The notes under the pieces are model-generated. The model searched no databases and was not told the DNA's origin. It saw nothing but the letters and a program-made list of their open reading frames with translations. This document shows, piece by piece, positions 53,785 to 63,523 of a stretch of 64,000 nt of DNA. The stretch spans positions 1 to 64,000 of the forward strand of contig CAWKDG010000002.1 in assembly GCA_963848355.1 (NCBI GenBank), in the 5' to 3' direction. Source of the DNA: CAWKDG01 sp963848355. GTDB lineage: Bacteria; Actinomycetota; Acidimicrobiia; Acidimicrobiales; UBA8190. A program made the translations under genes and the position numbers. The stretch's first letter is position 1. The number at the start of each line of letters is the position of its first letter.

Positions 53785-56217
53785 TCACTGTGTCCTGAGC
53801 GTCGTGATGCGTGCCCCTCGATCATGGGCGAGCTGGGCTGCCGTGTAAGGGAGAGAGACCCACCGACCCTCGGAATAGAGCTTGGTCATGTTGGCAAACC
53901 AGGGCGACTTCGGGTTCGTGGCCTGCGAGTAGGTAAGGATGCCCTGCGATACCGGTCCGTGGGCGGTGAGTTCGGTCGTCATCACGAGGGACGAACCGTC
54001 GTACACCTCGCCATAGGGGTCGGCGTCGAGGGCACCGCCCTGACCGTCGGCGGCGTAGATGGCGTTGAAGCAGCCGGTGTCGCAGCCGGGGATCGGGATC
54101 TTCGCTCCGTTGCGGGCGGCGTACTGCACCCGGCCGTAGCTGGCGTCGAGGGGGATGTGACGGGAACGCAGATTGAGCACTGCGTTCGCCAGGGCCTGCA
54201 GGATCGCCGGGTTCGATGTGTCGAGACCCGCAGGGGTGGTCAGGGGGGCTGAGGCGCTGAAGGGCGTGGCCCAGAAACGGTCCGACGGTGCCATGGCATA
54301 CCACTCCGAGAAGAGCCATCCTCCGGTTGCGTTCAAATGACCTGTCCCGTCGTACAACGCCAGCGCGGCGCACGCCGCGGTCAAATTGACGACGGTCCCG
54401 TTGCTCGCCTTGGCCGTGGGCGTGGCCCGGCACGCGCTCACCAAGGGCTTGAGCACCGACTGCGCCAGGCCGGACTGATCGCTCTCCCACATGGCCTGCA
54501 GGCTCGGGAGCGTGAACTTGGGGGGTCCGAGCCCGTCGGTTCCGGCCACCCGCTCGGCGATCATCTCGTTGCCCAGTTGGGTCCGCAGCCCCTGCGCGGT
54601 GTCGATGTCGCCGATGATCGGGGAATAGGCGGGAAAGGGATCGTTCGGGTTGGCGAGCCAGTAGGAGTCGTTGGAGTTCTCGACGTAGTCGGTGCGGATC
54701 GTGTGGGGCAGGTGGCTGGCGTCGAAGATTCCGCCCACCGGCGTCCCGGGGTCGTTCTGCCAGGCACATGCCGATCTGGAGCCGTCGAGGGTGATCACCC
54801 CGGCGGCGGCGTAGACGAGTTTGGGGCCCCCCGGCGGCGTGCAGGCGGTGATCAGCGACAGCGGCACGTTCGGAGTGTTGCCCACGTCGGCGTACAGCAC
54901 GTGCCCGGTGTTGTCGGCGGCGATGGTGTTGAACGTCGGGATGGCCAGGTACTGGGACTCCACCTTCAAGAGATCCTCCACCGAGGTGGCCTGTCCCATG
55001 CGGAGGTACTCGTTGGCCGCCCGTCCCAGATCGTCGAGCGCCGAGTCGTCCACGGCGTAGGCGGTCGTGGTCGTCCAGTGGTAGTCCGCCTGGGGAACGT
55101 CCAGCACTCTTCCCCACCGGGTCGTGTAGAAGGTGTGGCTCACCGTCCTGTGGCCGGTGTCGACGTGTACCGTCACGGTGCCCATCTTGTAGGGCTTGCC
55201 GTCGACGTAGTAGCTGGTCGGGTCGCCTGGCACCAGCTTGAGTTGGTAGAAGGTGAAGCGGAAGTCGGTCGCCACGGTGTGGGTCCAGGCCAGATCCTGG
55301 TTGAATCCGATGCCGATCATCGGGAATCCCTCGAGAGTTCCTCCCTCGACGTTGTACTGCCCGGGCACGGTCAGCTGGGCCATCCAGAACCGCTCGGTTC
55401 CGCGCCACGGGAAGTGGGGGTTCGCCAAGACCATGCCGTCGGCATCGGCGGTGTCCTGGAAGCCGATTCCGATGCCGTTCGAACCCAGTGTGGCGTTCCC
55501 GCTCTCGCCCAGGTCGGCCACGAGCGAGGCCGGGTCCGGGCTGCCGGCGGGCGTCGAAGCGGTTGTGCCGGCCTTCGGCGGAGTGGCATTGACCTCGAAG
55601 GTTATGAACTGGGCACTCGACGCCTCAGTGACGATCTGCAGGCCCCGGAGGAACATGTCGGTCAAGGTGATCGGTCGGACCCACGGCTTGCCGGCGCAAC
55701 TCGGGTCGTTCAGCTGACCCGAACGCAGGTAGGCGTTGTAGCCGGCGATGAAACCCCGGTAGAGCTGCAGGACCTGAGGGAGGGGGCCGTCGGGAGGAGC
55801 TTCGTGCATCTCCCTGTTGACGATGCCGCTCGCCTTGATCGACTGCCAGAAGAGGTCGGAGTCGAGATTCGAGGCCTCGGCTCCGGCCGAGTAGTTCAGG
55901 CTCAACGCCTTGGGCCCGAAGTACCGTGACCGCTCGCCGTTGACCGTCACGAAATCCTGGGCCAGGGTGCAGAAGTTGTCCTGCGAGAACGCCCACGCTT
56001 CCCCGTAGCCGAGGGCGGCGAAGTTGGCCGCTCGGATATGGGGAACACCATCGCTGTCCCTGGTGATCGTGACCGAGGCGGCGACGGCGGCCCCGGCGCT
56101 CGGGGCCATCACGCCGATCAGAGTCAGAGTCGGCACCACCATCGCCACCGCCAGAGCCATGTGGAACGGCCGACGAGCGCGTCGTGGATCTGGACACCGG
56201 GCGTCGCCTCGCTCCAT
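53785..56217 (-). CDS. Penicillin-acylase-family Ntn hydrolase (AHL-acylase-like), secreted
   Basis: 810 residues with an N-terminal export segment (LAVAMVVPTLTLIGVMAPSAGAA). Ntn hydrolase of the PvdQ/penicillin G acylase family: VTITRDSDGVPHIRAANFAALG starts the alpha part. The autocatalytic cleavage Ser is in the ATLGSNGIGIG segment (about residue 245). The beta part has MVLANPHFPWRG, FPMIGIGFNQDLAWTHTV and ANSNDSYWL-like sequence. Cleaves amide bonds of N-acyl compounds such as acyl-homoserine lactones or antibiotics; the substrate is not inferable. Probably extracytoplasmic. Confidence 0.93.
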   Translation of the reverse strand: MERGDARCPDPRRARRPFHMALAVAMVVPTLTLIGVMAPSAGAAVAASVTITRDSDGVPHIRAANFAALGYGEAWAFSQDNFCTLAQDFVTVNGERSRYFGPKALSLNYSAGAEASNLDSDLFWQSIKASGIVNREMHEAPPDGPLPQVLQLYRGFIAGYNAYLRSGQLNDPSCAGKPWVRPITLTDMFLRGLQIVTEASSAQFITFEVNATPPKAGTTASTPAGSPDPASLVADLGESGNATLGSNGIGIGFQDTADADGMVLANPHFPWRGTERFWMAQLTVPGQYNVEGGTLEGFPMIGIGFNQDLAWTHTVATDFRFTFYQLKLVPGDPTSYYVDGKPYKMGTVTVHVDTGHRTVSHTFYTTRWGRVLDVPQADYHWTTTTAYAVDDSALDDLGRAANEYLRMGQATSVEDLLKVESQYLAIPTFNTIAADNTGHVLYADVGNTPNVPLSLITACTPPGGPKLVYAAAGVITLDGSRSACAWQNDPGTPVGGIFDASHLPHTIRTDYVENSNDSYWLANPNDPFPAYSPIIGDIDTAQGLRTQLGNEMIAERVAGTDGLGPPKFTLPSLQAMWESDQSGLAQSVLKPLVSACRATPTAKASNGTVVNLTAACAALALYDGTGHLNATGGWLFSEWYAMAPSDRFWATPFSASAPLTTPAGLDTSNPAILQALANAVLNLRSRHIPLDASYGRVQYAARNGAKIPIPGCDTGCFNAIYAADGQGGALDADPYGEVYDGSSLVMTTELTAHGPVSQGILTYSQATNPKSPWFANMTKLYSEGRWVSLPYTAAQLAHDRGARITTLRTQ

Positions 56218-56236
56218 GCTGCGCTCCCCTCGAGGA

Positions 56237-56866
56237 TCAGCCGTAGGTAGGGTGCTGGGGCCAGCCGGGAGGCGAGTCCTCCCAATCCTCCTGACGGCCG
56301 TAGGGAGCCAGGTCGAGGATGTTGTTGACGAACAACAGTCGATCGACGCCCCGGCCGTTGGTGGCGTATGTGCGATAGACCTGCTCGCCGTCGGTGAAGA
56401 ACAGGTTGAGCATGAAGCCGCTGCTTGCCCCGCAATCGTCGGCGAACGAGGTCTTGTGCGAGGACGCGAACGGAACCGTCCAGCCCTTGCTCTCCCAGTA
56501 GGACTCCATCTGAGCCAGGGGCATGTTGGAGACCGTCCGCCAACTCACGCCCTCGCCGGCCAGCGTCGCCAGGTCGATCACGTTGTCGGTCATGTGGGTA
56601 CAGCCGGGACAGAAGGCATCCGGGCCATTGTCCATGAATTGGTAGACGGCCAACTGCGGGAGCCCGTCGAAGAAGTCCAGCAACCGCTTCGGCCCATCAG
56701 TGGTCTCGAAGAGGTATTTCTCGTTGTCGAAACGGACCATCGGAAGGCGGCGTCGTTGGGCGGCGATGGCGTCGAGGGTGCGGGTGGCCTTCTTCTCCGC
56801 AACGAGGAGGGCATCACGCTCGCTCTGCCATTTCTCCGCCGACACGACGCTCGGCATGCTGACCAT
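56237..56866 (-). CDS. DUF899 thioredoxin-like family protein
   Basis: 209 residues from ATG 56866, chosen because GGAGGTGG lies just upstream. Upstream starts in the frame overlap the divergent gene. DUF899 features: LPMVRFDNEKYLFE, FCPGCTHMTDN (CxxC site), LDFFDGLPQLAVYQFMD, WTVPFASSHKTSFADDCG, and RGVDRLLFVNNILDLAPYGRQE. Thioredoxin-like fold of unknown function. It precedes the secreted acylase gene on the same strand. Confidence 0.88.
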   Translation of the reverse strand: MVSMPSVVSAEKWQSERDALLVAEKKATRTLDAIAAQRRRLPMVRFDNEKYLFETTDGPKRLLDFFDGLPQLAVYQFMDNGPDAFCPGCTHMTDNVIDLATLAGEGVSWRTVSNMPLAQMESYWESKGWTVPFASSHKTSFADDCGASSGFMLNLFFTDGEQVYRTYATNGRGVDRLLFVNNILDLAPYGRQEDWEDSPPGWPQHPTYG

Positions 56867-57026
56867 GTGAGCCACCTCCAAACTCGGTGATTCGACCCCC
56901 GGTGCCCGCGGGAGTTCCTCTGGCATCATGATTAGCACAGGGTCCGCACTCACCGCAGCCCTCGCCGGGCGCCACCGACGCAGCCCACACTGAACTCGTT
57001 TCTGCGAGGTCGTAACCTGAAGCGGG

Positions 57027-58217
57027 ATGGCGACCAACCGATGGACTGCCTGGGGTTTCGTCGGCGTCTTGCTCGTCCTGACTTTGGCGAGCGCCATCTG
57101 GTCGGCTTCGACTTCGCCGAAGGTCCCCCGAAATGGCCCCTTGGTGGCGACGCCGACCACCGAACCAACGACGGCGGCGACGCTCACGATCAGTCCGGAG
57201 GTCGCCAATCTCGGCGGGACCCTTCTCCTTCGAGCGACGAACCCGTTCTTGCAGGCGACTCCAGTGGCGTCCAGAGCCTCGCTCAGCGTCACGCTTGATC
57301 ACGTCATCGACCCGGCCGAACCATCACGCAACGACGCTACGATCGCTGGCGACAATTGGGTTCAACTGGTATTCGCGGTAAGGAACGCGGACACCACTCC
57401 GTTCTCCGACGAGGAGCCGCCGTACTACCCGCCGCTCACCTTCGTCGTCGACAACGCGGGGTACGCCGATGAACCCGGTGCCCAGCCCATTCCTCGCGAG
57501 GGCTATCGTTCAGTCGACACGTTCGCGCCGAGCCGAGCCGGACCGTGCACGGAGTTCCAGACGATTCAGCCAGGCGGAACGGCTACGGCGTGCCTCGGCT
57601 TCCAACTGCCGAGCGGCGTTCCCGTTGTCCGCGCCTCGGTGGCACTGACTCTCGGTGATTCCCAGTACGGTTCGCTCGGCGAGTGGCTGATTCCGCCGAA
57701 GACCGCGACGACGACCGGGCCCTCCCCAACCCCCAGCCCGTCACTCGAGATCGGCCATCTCGGCCAGACACTGACCCTCACCGCCCCCACCCAACAACTG
57801 ACGACCGGTCCGGAAACTCCGGTGGTCAAAGCAACCCTCGATCAGGTCATCGATCCTGCTCCCTCCTCTCCCCTTGTACCCGGTGCGGGGGATCGAGTTG
57901 TCGAGCTGAGATTCACTCTTTCGAACGCGGGCACCACGACCGTGCCGTGTTATGAGGGCGACGAGTATCAGCTGTCGTTGGTATGGGCGTTCGACTCCGA
58001 CATCAACGAGGGCGCTGGCTATACCACCCTGGGCTTGCCCGCCAGTATCTGCCACGACGTAACGGACCCCGTCTTCCACGGATTGGCACCGGGTGCAACG
58101 GCAACCGGTCTCATCCCGCTGGAACTCCCCATCGGCGTTCCGCTGGTGAATGCTTTGGTCGATCTGGATTTCGCCGGTGAAACCGGTGGCCCCCGCGCCG
58201 AATGGCTCGTTCCCTGA
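57027..58217 (+). CDS. Membrane-anchored protein with two DUF4352-like domains
   Basis: 396 residues from ATG 57027. One N-terminal hydrophobic anchor (FVGVLLVLTLASAIWSAS), then two copies of a beta domain (about 55-200 and 240-390), each with SPEVANLGGTLLLRA / EIGHLGQTLTLTA and a V-F-A-V-R-N-A / LRFTLSNAG strand. The linker TTTGPSPTPSPS is Pro/Ser/Thr-rich. The folds match DUF4352/immunoglobulin-like extracellular domains. Function unknown; likely surface-exposed. Divergent from the DUF899 gene by 160 bases, which hold both promoters. Confidence 0.75.
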   Translation: MATNRWTAWGFVGVLLVLTLASAIWSASTSPKVPRNGPLVATPTTEPTTAATLTISPEVANLGGTLLLRATNPFLQATPVASRASLSVTLDHVIDPAEPSRNDATIAGDNWVQLVFAVRNADTTPFSDEEPPYYPPLTFVVDNAGYADEPGAQPIPREGYRSVDTFAPSRAGPCTEFQTIQPGGTATACLGFQLPSGVPVVRASVALTLGDSQYGSLGEWLIPPKTATTTGPSPTPSPSLEIGHLGQTLTLTAPTQQLTTGPETPVVKATLDQVIDPAPSSPLVPGAGDRVVELRFTLSNAGTTTVPCYEGDEYQLSLVWAFDSDINEGAGYTTLGLPASICHDVTDPVFHGLAPGATATGLIPLELPIGVPLVNALVDLDFAGETGGPRAEWLVP

Positions 58218-58245
58218 TCCGCCCACGGATCCGATCCTCGTCGGT

Positions 58246-58842
58246 ATGCTTTCGCCGGTGCTGAGCGACACCGACAGATTGGAGACCTTCAGCGACGGCG
58301 TGATGGCGGTCATCATCACGATCATGGCTTTCAACGTGAAGCCGCCGAACGGTGCCTCTCTGTCGGCCGCCCACAGTGTCCTGCCCGACCTCCTCGTCTA
58401 CGTGCTGAGCTTCGTGATGGTCGGGACGTACTGGAACAATCACCACCACCTTCTGCGCGCCACCGAACGGATGAACGGGGCGGTGATGTGGGCCAACCTC
58501 TTCCTTCTGTTCTGGTTGTCCCTCCTGCCCATCGTCACCGGATGGGTCGGCAAGTACCCTCGTCACGCACTGCCGGCCGCCACCTACGGGCTCGTCGGCC
58601 TCGGGTCGGCCGTCGCCTATTGGATCCTCGTTCGGATGATCATCCGCGCCAACGCGGCGAACTCCACCGTCGCCCGAGCCATCGGATCCGATCTCAAGGG
58701 CAAGCTTTCGCTGGTGCTCTATGCCACCGGCGCCGGCGTGGCCTTCGCCGCCCCGGTGGCGTCGTATGTCCTGTACGCGGCGGTCGGGGTCATGTGGTTC
58801 GTGCCCGATCGTCGCTTGGCCATCTCCCAGAGCGAGGCATGA
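58246..58842 (+). CDS. TMEM175-like (DUF1211) membrane protein
   Basis: 198 residues from ATG 58246; GTG 58261 is an alternative. The family signature is RLETFSDGVMAVIITIM, with the second helix pair VMVGTYWNNHHHLLRATERM and six hydrophobic segments to the C-terminus. Bacterial TMEM175 proteins form potassium-permeable channels. The FSDGV pore-lining motif is intact. It starts 28 bases after the DUF4352-like gene, so they may share a transcript. Confidence 0.9.
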   Translation: MLSPVLSDTDRLETFSDGVMAVIITIMAFNVKPPNGASLSAAHSVLPDLLVYVLSFVMVGTYWNNHHHLLRATERMNGAVMWANLFLLFWLSLLPIVTGWVGKYPRHALPAATYGLVGLGSAVAYWILVRMIIRANAANSTVARAIGSDLKGKLSLVLYATGAGVAFAAPVASYVLYAAVGVMWFVPDRRLAISQSEA

Positions 58843-59001
58843 GACCTCTCCTCGACAGCTGAATCACAACGCAACTCCAACGCACAACGAGGCTCAGGGA
58901 CCCCGCGGGCTCAAGCCCGAGGCGACGCAGGCCGACGTTACGTCCAGCGCAGACGGATCTGCGCGCCGGCACGGACGCCGGTGGAGCAAAGGGACGTTGC
59001 C

Positions 59002-59361
59002 ATGACGGGAAGGAACCCGTGGGTGGTCCTCGGCGTGCCGGAGGACTCCCCCTACGAAGAGATCCAGCGCGCCTACCGCCGGAGGGTCAAGCAGACCCAT
59101 CCCGACGGCGGAGGAGACGCCTGTGAGTTCGCCACCGTCGTCCGGGCGTTCGACGCCGTCCGACAGCCCCTTCGTCCTCGCCGGCACCACACCACCACCA
59201 CCGGTCCGACACCCTACGACCGCTGGCTGCGCCCGGCCGTCCCCGCCGTGTCGTGGCCGGACGACGAGTGGTTGGCACCGGTGGTGCCCCTCCTCCCGGC
59301 CGACGACTTCGACGCCGTCCTGGTCAGGGAGATGTCGAAGGCACGGGCCGCCGCCTACTGA
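59002..59361 (+). CDS. DnaJ-like J-domain protein (119 aa)
   Basis: From ATG 59002. The J-domain spans about residues 5-55: NPWVVLGVPEDSPYEEIQRAYRRRVKQTHPDGG, with the HPD tripeptide that stimulates DnaK ATPase. The C-terminal 60 residues are proline-rich and match no DnaJ zinc domain, so it is a short co-chaperone or a specialised J-protein. It is convergent with the GGDEF-EAL gene, 35 bases apart. Confidence 0.85.
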   Translation: MTGRNPWVVLGVPEDSPYEEIQRAYRRRVKQTHPDGGGDACEFATVVRAFDAVRQPLRPRRHHTTTTGPTPYDRWLRPAVPAVSWPDDEWLAPVVPLLPADDFDAVLVREMSKARAAAY

Positions 59362-59396
59362 ACGCACCCGGCCAGAGCGCACGAGGTGCACGCGCC

Positions 59397-62057
59397 TTAC
59401 GACGCCGGCACCGTCTCCCGCACCGGGATCCACGAGCTGAGATCGTCGTTGGGATAGTCGCCCAGAGAGCGGGCGGGACGTGGCCGGCCGAACAGATAGC
59501 CCTGGGCCAGATGGCACCCGAGGGACTGCAGCTTCGTCACCTGGGCCCGACGTTCCACGCCCTCGGCGATGATCGGCATCCCCAACGAGTCGCCGAGCCC
59601 GATGATGGCCCGGACGATGGCGGCGCTGTCGGATGTCTTGTCCAGCTCGGCGACGAAGCTCCGGTCGATCTTGAGCGACTCGACCGGGAAACGCTGCAGG
59701 TAGCTGAGCGAGGAGTACCCGGTCCCGAAGTCGTCGATCTCGAGATGCAGACCGAGGTCCCGAAACGCCTGGAGCACGACGACCGCCTCATCGGCATCGC
59801 GCATCAAGGTGCTCTCGGTGATCTCCAACCACAGCCGGTCGGGGTCGATCCCGGATTCCTCGATGGCCCCGGCCACCTGATCGGGGAAACCGGGGTCGGC
59901 CAGCTGCACGGCCGAGACGTTCACGGAGATGTTGACCAGGAGGTTGTCCAACCCCGCTGCGGTCCGTCGGGCGTGCCACGTCGCCACCTGCCGGCACGCC
60001 TCCCTCAGGACCCAGTTGCCGACGGGCAGGATCAGTCCGCTGTCCTCGGCCAAGGGGATGAACTCCTGGGGGAGCAGCAGGCCGCGGGTGGGATGTTGCC
60101 ACCGCACCAGTGCCTCCATCCCCACCAGCGACTCGGTGTGGAGATCGACGAAGGGCTGGTAGTGGAGTTCCAGCTCGTCGCGTTCGAGGGCACGGTGCAG
60201 CTCGTTCGACGTCTGCAGGCGACTGACGACGTGGTGCTCGTCGTCCTCCCGGTAGACCTCGATGCGCGACGGCCCCCGGTCCTTGGCCCTGTACATGGCG
60301 ATGTCGGCGTTGCGCAGGGTCATGCTCCCGTTCTCTGCTCCGGTCGACAGCGCGATACCGACACTCAGGGAGACGAAGACCTCGCCGCTCTCCAGGGCCA
60401 GCGGCTGTCCCATGACCTGGACCAGCCGTTGGGCCACTTCGATGGCATCGCTGTCGTCGGCGACCTCGTCGCACAAGACGGTGAATTCGTCCCCCCCGAA
60501 GCGCGCCAGCGTGTCGCTCCCCCGCATGACGCTTTTCAACCGGTCGGCTGCGGCCCGCAGGGCCTGATCGCCCACATCGTGCCCGAGACTGTCGTTGATC
60601 AGCTTGAAGCGATCGAGATCGACGAAGATCACCGCCACGCGGTGTCCTCCCCGGGTCGCTCGGCGCAGCGCCATCTCGAGCCGGTCCATGAACAGCTCGC
60701 GGTTGGGCAGGCCGGTGAGCGGGTCGTGGATGGCGGCGAAGGCCAGGCGCTCGCGCAGCGCCCGGCGCTCGGTCACGTCCTCGATCTGGCCGATCAGGTA
60801 GAGGGGCCGTTCCTGCTCGTCCTGGACGCACGAGACACTCACCGAGACCCAGATCTCGTGCCCGTCGTAATGGATGTAGCGCTTCTCGATCTGGTACCCG
60901 GTGGCGCCGGACGAGGCCAGGCGCTGCATCTCGGCCCGGCTCGTCTCCCGATCATCGGGGTGCGTGAGGTCATGGACGCTCACGCCGACCAGGTCCTCGG
61001 GACGCCGGCCCACGATGTCGCCCATGGCCGGGTTGGCCCGGATGATCCGGCCTTCCAGGTCGGCCATGGCCATCCCGATGGGAGCGTTCACGAAGGCCGA
61101 GCGGAAGCGCTCGTGCGCCTCGCGCAGATCGGTGATGTCGTGGAGGTTGCCCACGATGCCGCGCACGTCAGGATCGTCCAACCGGTTGGTGATGGTGGCC
61201 TCGAAATGGCGCCAGCGGCCGTCGGCGCCCCGGCTGCGCACGGTGGTGGTGAGCACCCGGGAGGGATCCTCCAGCAGCGGCGGGAATTCGTCGCCGATCC
61301 GTTCCAGGTCTTCGGGGTGCATGAACGTGCCCAGCGACTCGTGGCGGTACGGGTCGGCCGACCGCCCGAGAATCCTGTCGAAGGCAGGACTCACGTACTG
61401 CATCATGCCCCTCTCGTCCGTCACGACGATGATGTCGGCGGCGTTGGTCACGAGCGCCTTGAACCGGCGCTCGGACTGGCGCAGCTCGAGCTCGACCGCT
61501 TCGCGTCCCTCCGTGGCCCGCCCGAAGGACTCGATCACGAGCAGGACACCGATCAGGCTCAGGGCGGCGACGCTCTGCACGAGCGCTCCATGGATCATCG
61601 TCGGAGCCAGATGGAGGGCGATGGCCACCTGGCCGAGTCCCATGGCGACGGCGGTCCAGACGAGGCAGGGCCATTTCGCCTTCGACCCGAACTGCTGCAG
61701 GGCGGCGGCGGTCCCGAAGAGATAGCCGATCGACAGGATCGGTCCCCACCCCGTGGTGAAGCAGACCATGGCGATCACCGCCATGGTGACGGCGACCTGG
61801 GCGCTCATGTGCCACGGGCGACGAGCCTGTGACCACAGGGCGGAGGCCACGACGCTGGCGGCACCAGCGCCGACCACGACTCCGGCATACAGCCAGTAGG
61901 GCTCGGGGGCGACGTAGTGGAGCCACCGGAACAGGCAGAAGAGGGCGACGACCGGGAGATTGGCGAACAGGGCGGGGTCGGCGATGCTCGCTCGGACCCG
62001 GGCCAGGAAGGGCGCGCCGGGCCTCGAGCCGTCGTTCCCCGGGCGCGGCGGTTCCAC
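59397..62057 (-). CDS. PAS-PAS-GGDEF-EAL cyclic-di-GMP signalling protein
   Basis: 886 residues. About six N-terminal membrane segments (residues 32-190), then PAS domains (about 205-320 and 330-450; FKALVTNAADIIVVTDERG, FRSAFVNAPIGMAMADLEG). The diguanylate cyclase GGDEF site is in RFGGDEFTVLC (about 522), and the intact EAL phosphodiesterase site in GMEALVRWQH (about 648), with DDFGTGYSSL and EGVERRAQ. Both catalytic motifs are complete, so it may make and break c-di-GMP. Oligoribonuclease, which degrades the pGpG product, is also in the window at 16502. Confidence 0.95.
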   Translation of the reverse strand: MEPPRPGNDGSRPGAPFLARVRASIADPALFANLPVVALFCLFRWLHYVAPEPYWLYAGVVVGAGAASVVASALWSQARRPWHMSAQVAVTMAVIAMVCFTTGWGPILSIGYLFGTAAALQQFGSKAKWPCLVWTAVAMGLGQVAIALHLAPTMIHGALVQSVAALSLIGVLLVIESFGRATEGREAVELELRQSERRFKALVTNAADIIVVTDERGMMQYVSPAFDRILGRSADPYRHESLGTFMHPEDLERIGDEFPPLLEDPSRVLTTTVRSRGADGRWRHFEATITNRLDDPDVRGIVGNLHDITDLREAHERFRSAFVNAPIGMAMADLEGRIIRANPAMGDIVGRRPEDLVGVSVHDLTHPDDRETSRAEMQRLASSGATGYQIEKRYIHYDGHEIWVSVSVSCVQDEQERPLYLIGQIEDVTERRALRERLAFAAIHDPLTGLPNRELFMDRLEMALRRATRGGHRVAVIFVDLDRFKLINDSLGHDVGDQALRAAADRLKSVMRGSDTLARFGGDEFTVLCDEVADDSDAIEVAQRLVQVMGQPLALESGEVFVSLSVGIALSTGAENGSMTLRNADIAMYRAKDRGPSRIEVYREDDEHHVVSRLQTSNELHRALERDELELHYQPFVDLHTESLVGMEALVRWQHPTRGLLLPQEFIPLAEDSGLILPVGNWVLREACRQVATWHARRTAAGLDNLLVNISVNVSAVQLADPGFPDQVAGAIEESGIDPDRLWLEITESTLMRDADEAVVVLQAFRDLGLHLEIDDFGTGYSSLSYLQRFPVESLKIDRSFVAELDKTSDSAAIVRAIIGLGDSLGMPIIAEGVERRAQVTKLQSLGCHLAQGYLFGRPRPARSLGDYPNDDLSSWIPVRETVPAS

Positions 62058-62109
62058 AGGCGTCTATCGGCTGCTCAGCGGCCTACCTTGACGCCGGCGT
62101 GCGTGGGCG

Positions 62110-62886
62110 TCAGGCGCCCCCGTCGACGCCGATGACCTGACCGGTCAGATAGCCGGCCTGTGCGGAGCAGAGGAAGGCCACGACGCCGGCGACGTCCTCG
62201 GGCCGGCACACCCGTCCGAAGGGCGCGGTGGCGTCGAGCGACGAGATGTCCTCGATCCCCATGGCCCCCTTCACGAGGCGGCGACCCATCTCGGTGTCGA
62301 CCAGCCCGGGGGCGACGACGTTGACGTGGATCCCGTGGCGGAGCTCCTCCTTGGCCAGCGTCAGGGCCAAGGCCTCGAGCGCCGCCTTGGCCATGTTGTA
62401 CGGCGCCCCGTTGGCCGCCAGCAGCCGGGCGGCCACGCTGGAGATGAACACGACGTCGCCCCGGGGCCGCGTGCGCATGGCGGGGACGAGGAGCCGGCAC
62501 AGGTGATGGGCGGCCACGGCGTGGGTGCGCAGGACGCGGTCGAGCTCGTCGGGGTCGGTCCTCACCACCGACGTCCCCCGGCTGGCGATCCCGGCCGCAT
62601 GGACGAGGATGTCGACCACCCCGAAGTCGTCGAGGACGGCCTGGGCCATGGCCTCGTCGTCCTCCAGCACGTCGACCGAGGCCCGGTAGGCGGCGGCCCG
62701 GCGGCCCGTCGCCTCGATCGTCCGCACCGTCTCGTCGGCGGCGCCGGCGTCGCGGCGGTAGTTGACGGCGATGTCGCAGCCGGCGCCGGCCAGTGCCAGC
62801 GCGCAGGCCCGGCCGATCCCCCGGCTCCCCCCGGTGACGAGAGCCACCCGACCCTCGGCCTCCGTGCCGCTCACGGCACCGCTCAT
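62110..62886 (-). CDS. FabG-like short-chain dehydrogenase
   Basis: 258 residues. VTGGSRGIGRACALALAG, NYRRDAGAADETV (NADP-type Arg), HAAGIAS, SSVAARLLA and catalytic YNMAKAALEA; C-terminal SSLDATAPFGRVCRPEDV and YLTGQVIGVDGG. A 3-oxoacyl reductase-like enzyme. Its stop overlaps a small inverted repeat (TGACGCC/GGCGTCA). It lies near a second SDR and a DUF35 protein, suggesting a lipid or steroid pathway. Confidence 0.92.
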   Translation of the reverse strand: MSGAVSGTEAEGRVALVTGGSRGIGRACALALAGAGCDIAVNYRRDAGAADETVRTIEATGRRAAAYRASVDVLEDDEAMAQAVLDDFGVVDILVHAAGIASRGTSVVRTDPDELDRVLRTHAVAAHHLCRLLVPAMRTRPRGDVVFISSVAARLLAANGAPYNMAKAALEALALTLAKEELRHGIHVNVVAPGLVDTEMGRRLVKGAMGIEDISSLDATAPFGRVCRPEDVAGVVAFLCSAQAGYLTGQVIGVDGGA

Positions 62887-62934
62887 GGGGCGCCGTTCAT
62901 GGCGCCGGGGATCGCACCGGGTCGGCCGGGGCTC

Positions 62935-63345
62935 TCAAGGGGCGGGGCGGAACACGGGGATGTGGAAGCCCTCGCCGATGTCCTCGAAGTCGACGGCGAG
63001 CGCCATTCCCACCCGGAGATCGTCGAACGCGCACCCGACGACGTTCGTCATCATCCGCGGCCCCTCCTCGAGGTCGACCACGGCGGCCACGTAGGGGACC
63101 TTCTCGTTGAACGGGGGGAGGTCGTTCTGGTGCACGATGGACCAGGTGTAGAGCGTCGCCCGCCCGCTGGCGTCCTCCCACGAGACCTCGTCACCGCCGC
63201 ACCGGGGGCAGAAGGGCCGCGGGTAGTAGTGGGCCTCCCCGCAGGTGGCGCAGCGGGAGATGACGAGGCGCCCCTCGGCCACGGCGTCCCACCACGGCTG
63301 GGTGAACTCGTCCGGCGTGGGGAGGTCGAATCGGGTCGGGGCCAT
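62935..63345 (-). CDS. DUF35 Zn-ribbon/OB-fold protein
   Basis: 136 residues from ATG 63345. Two zinc-binding pairs, CATCGEAHYY and FCPRCGG, form a rubredoxin-like ribbon, followed by the OB-fold strands (LYTWSIVHQNDLPPF, RMMTNVVGCAFDDLRVGM). DUF35 proteins partner thiolase-like enzymes and supply acyl-CoA binding in steroid or fatty-acid breakdown. The thiolase is not within the window and may lie beyond it. Divergent from the SDR at 63524. Confidence 0.9.
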   Translation of the reverse strand: MAPTRFDLPTPDEFTQPWWDAVAEGRLVISRCATCGEAHYYPRPFCPRCGGDEVSWEDASGRATLYTWSIVHQNDLPPFNEKVPYVAAVVDLEEGPRMMTNVVGCAFDDLRVGMALAVDFEDIGEGFHIPVFRPAP

Positions 63346-63523
63346 GGCTCTGCGGTGTTCTCCTGCGTCTCGAGGGCGGCCGGGCGCCCGATCGCACGGC
63401 GCCGGCCCATGTTGACCCTGGCTCGGGCCATCGGCCATGCTGCCCGGGTTCCCGAGTCGACGTCAACGTGGCGCGACCGGGCCCCGGTCCCCGACCGGTG
63501 TGTGAGCTCAAGGAGGTCACCTG

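Noticed and set aside
62089..62112. 7-bp inverted repeat at the end of the FabG-like gene
   Set aside because: It overlaps the stop codon and has no T-run; too weak to call a terminator.
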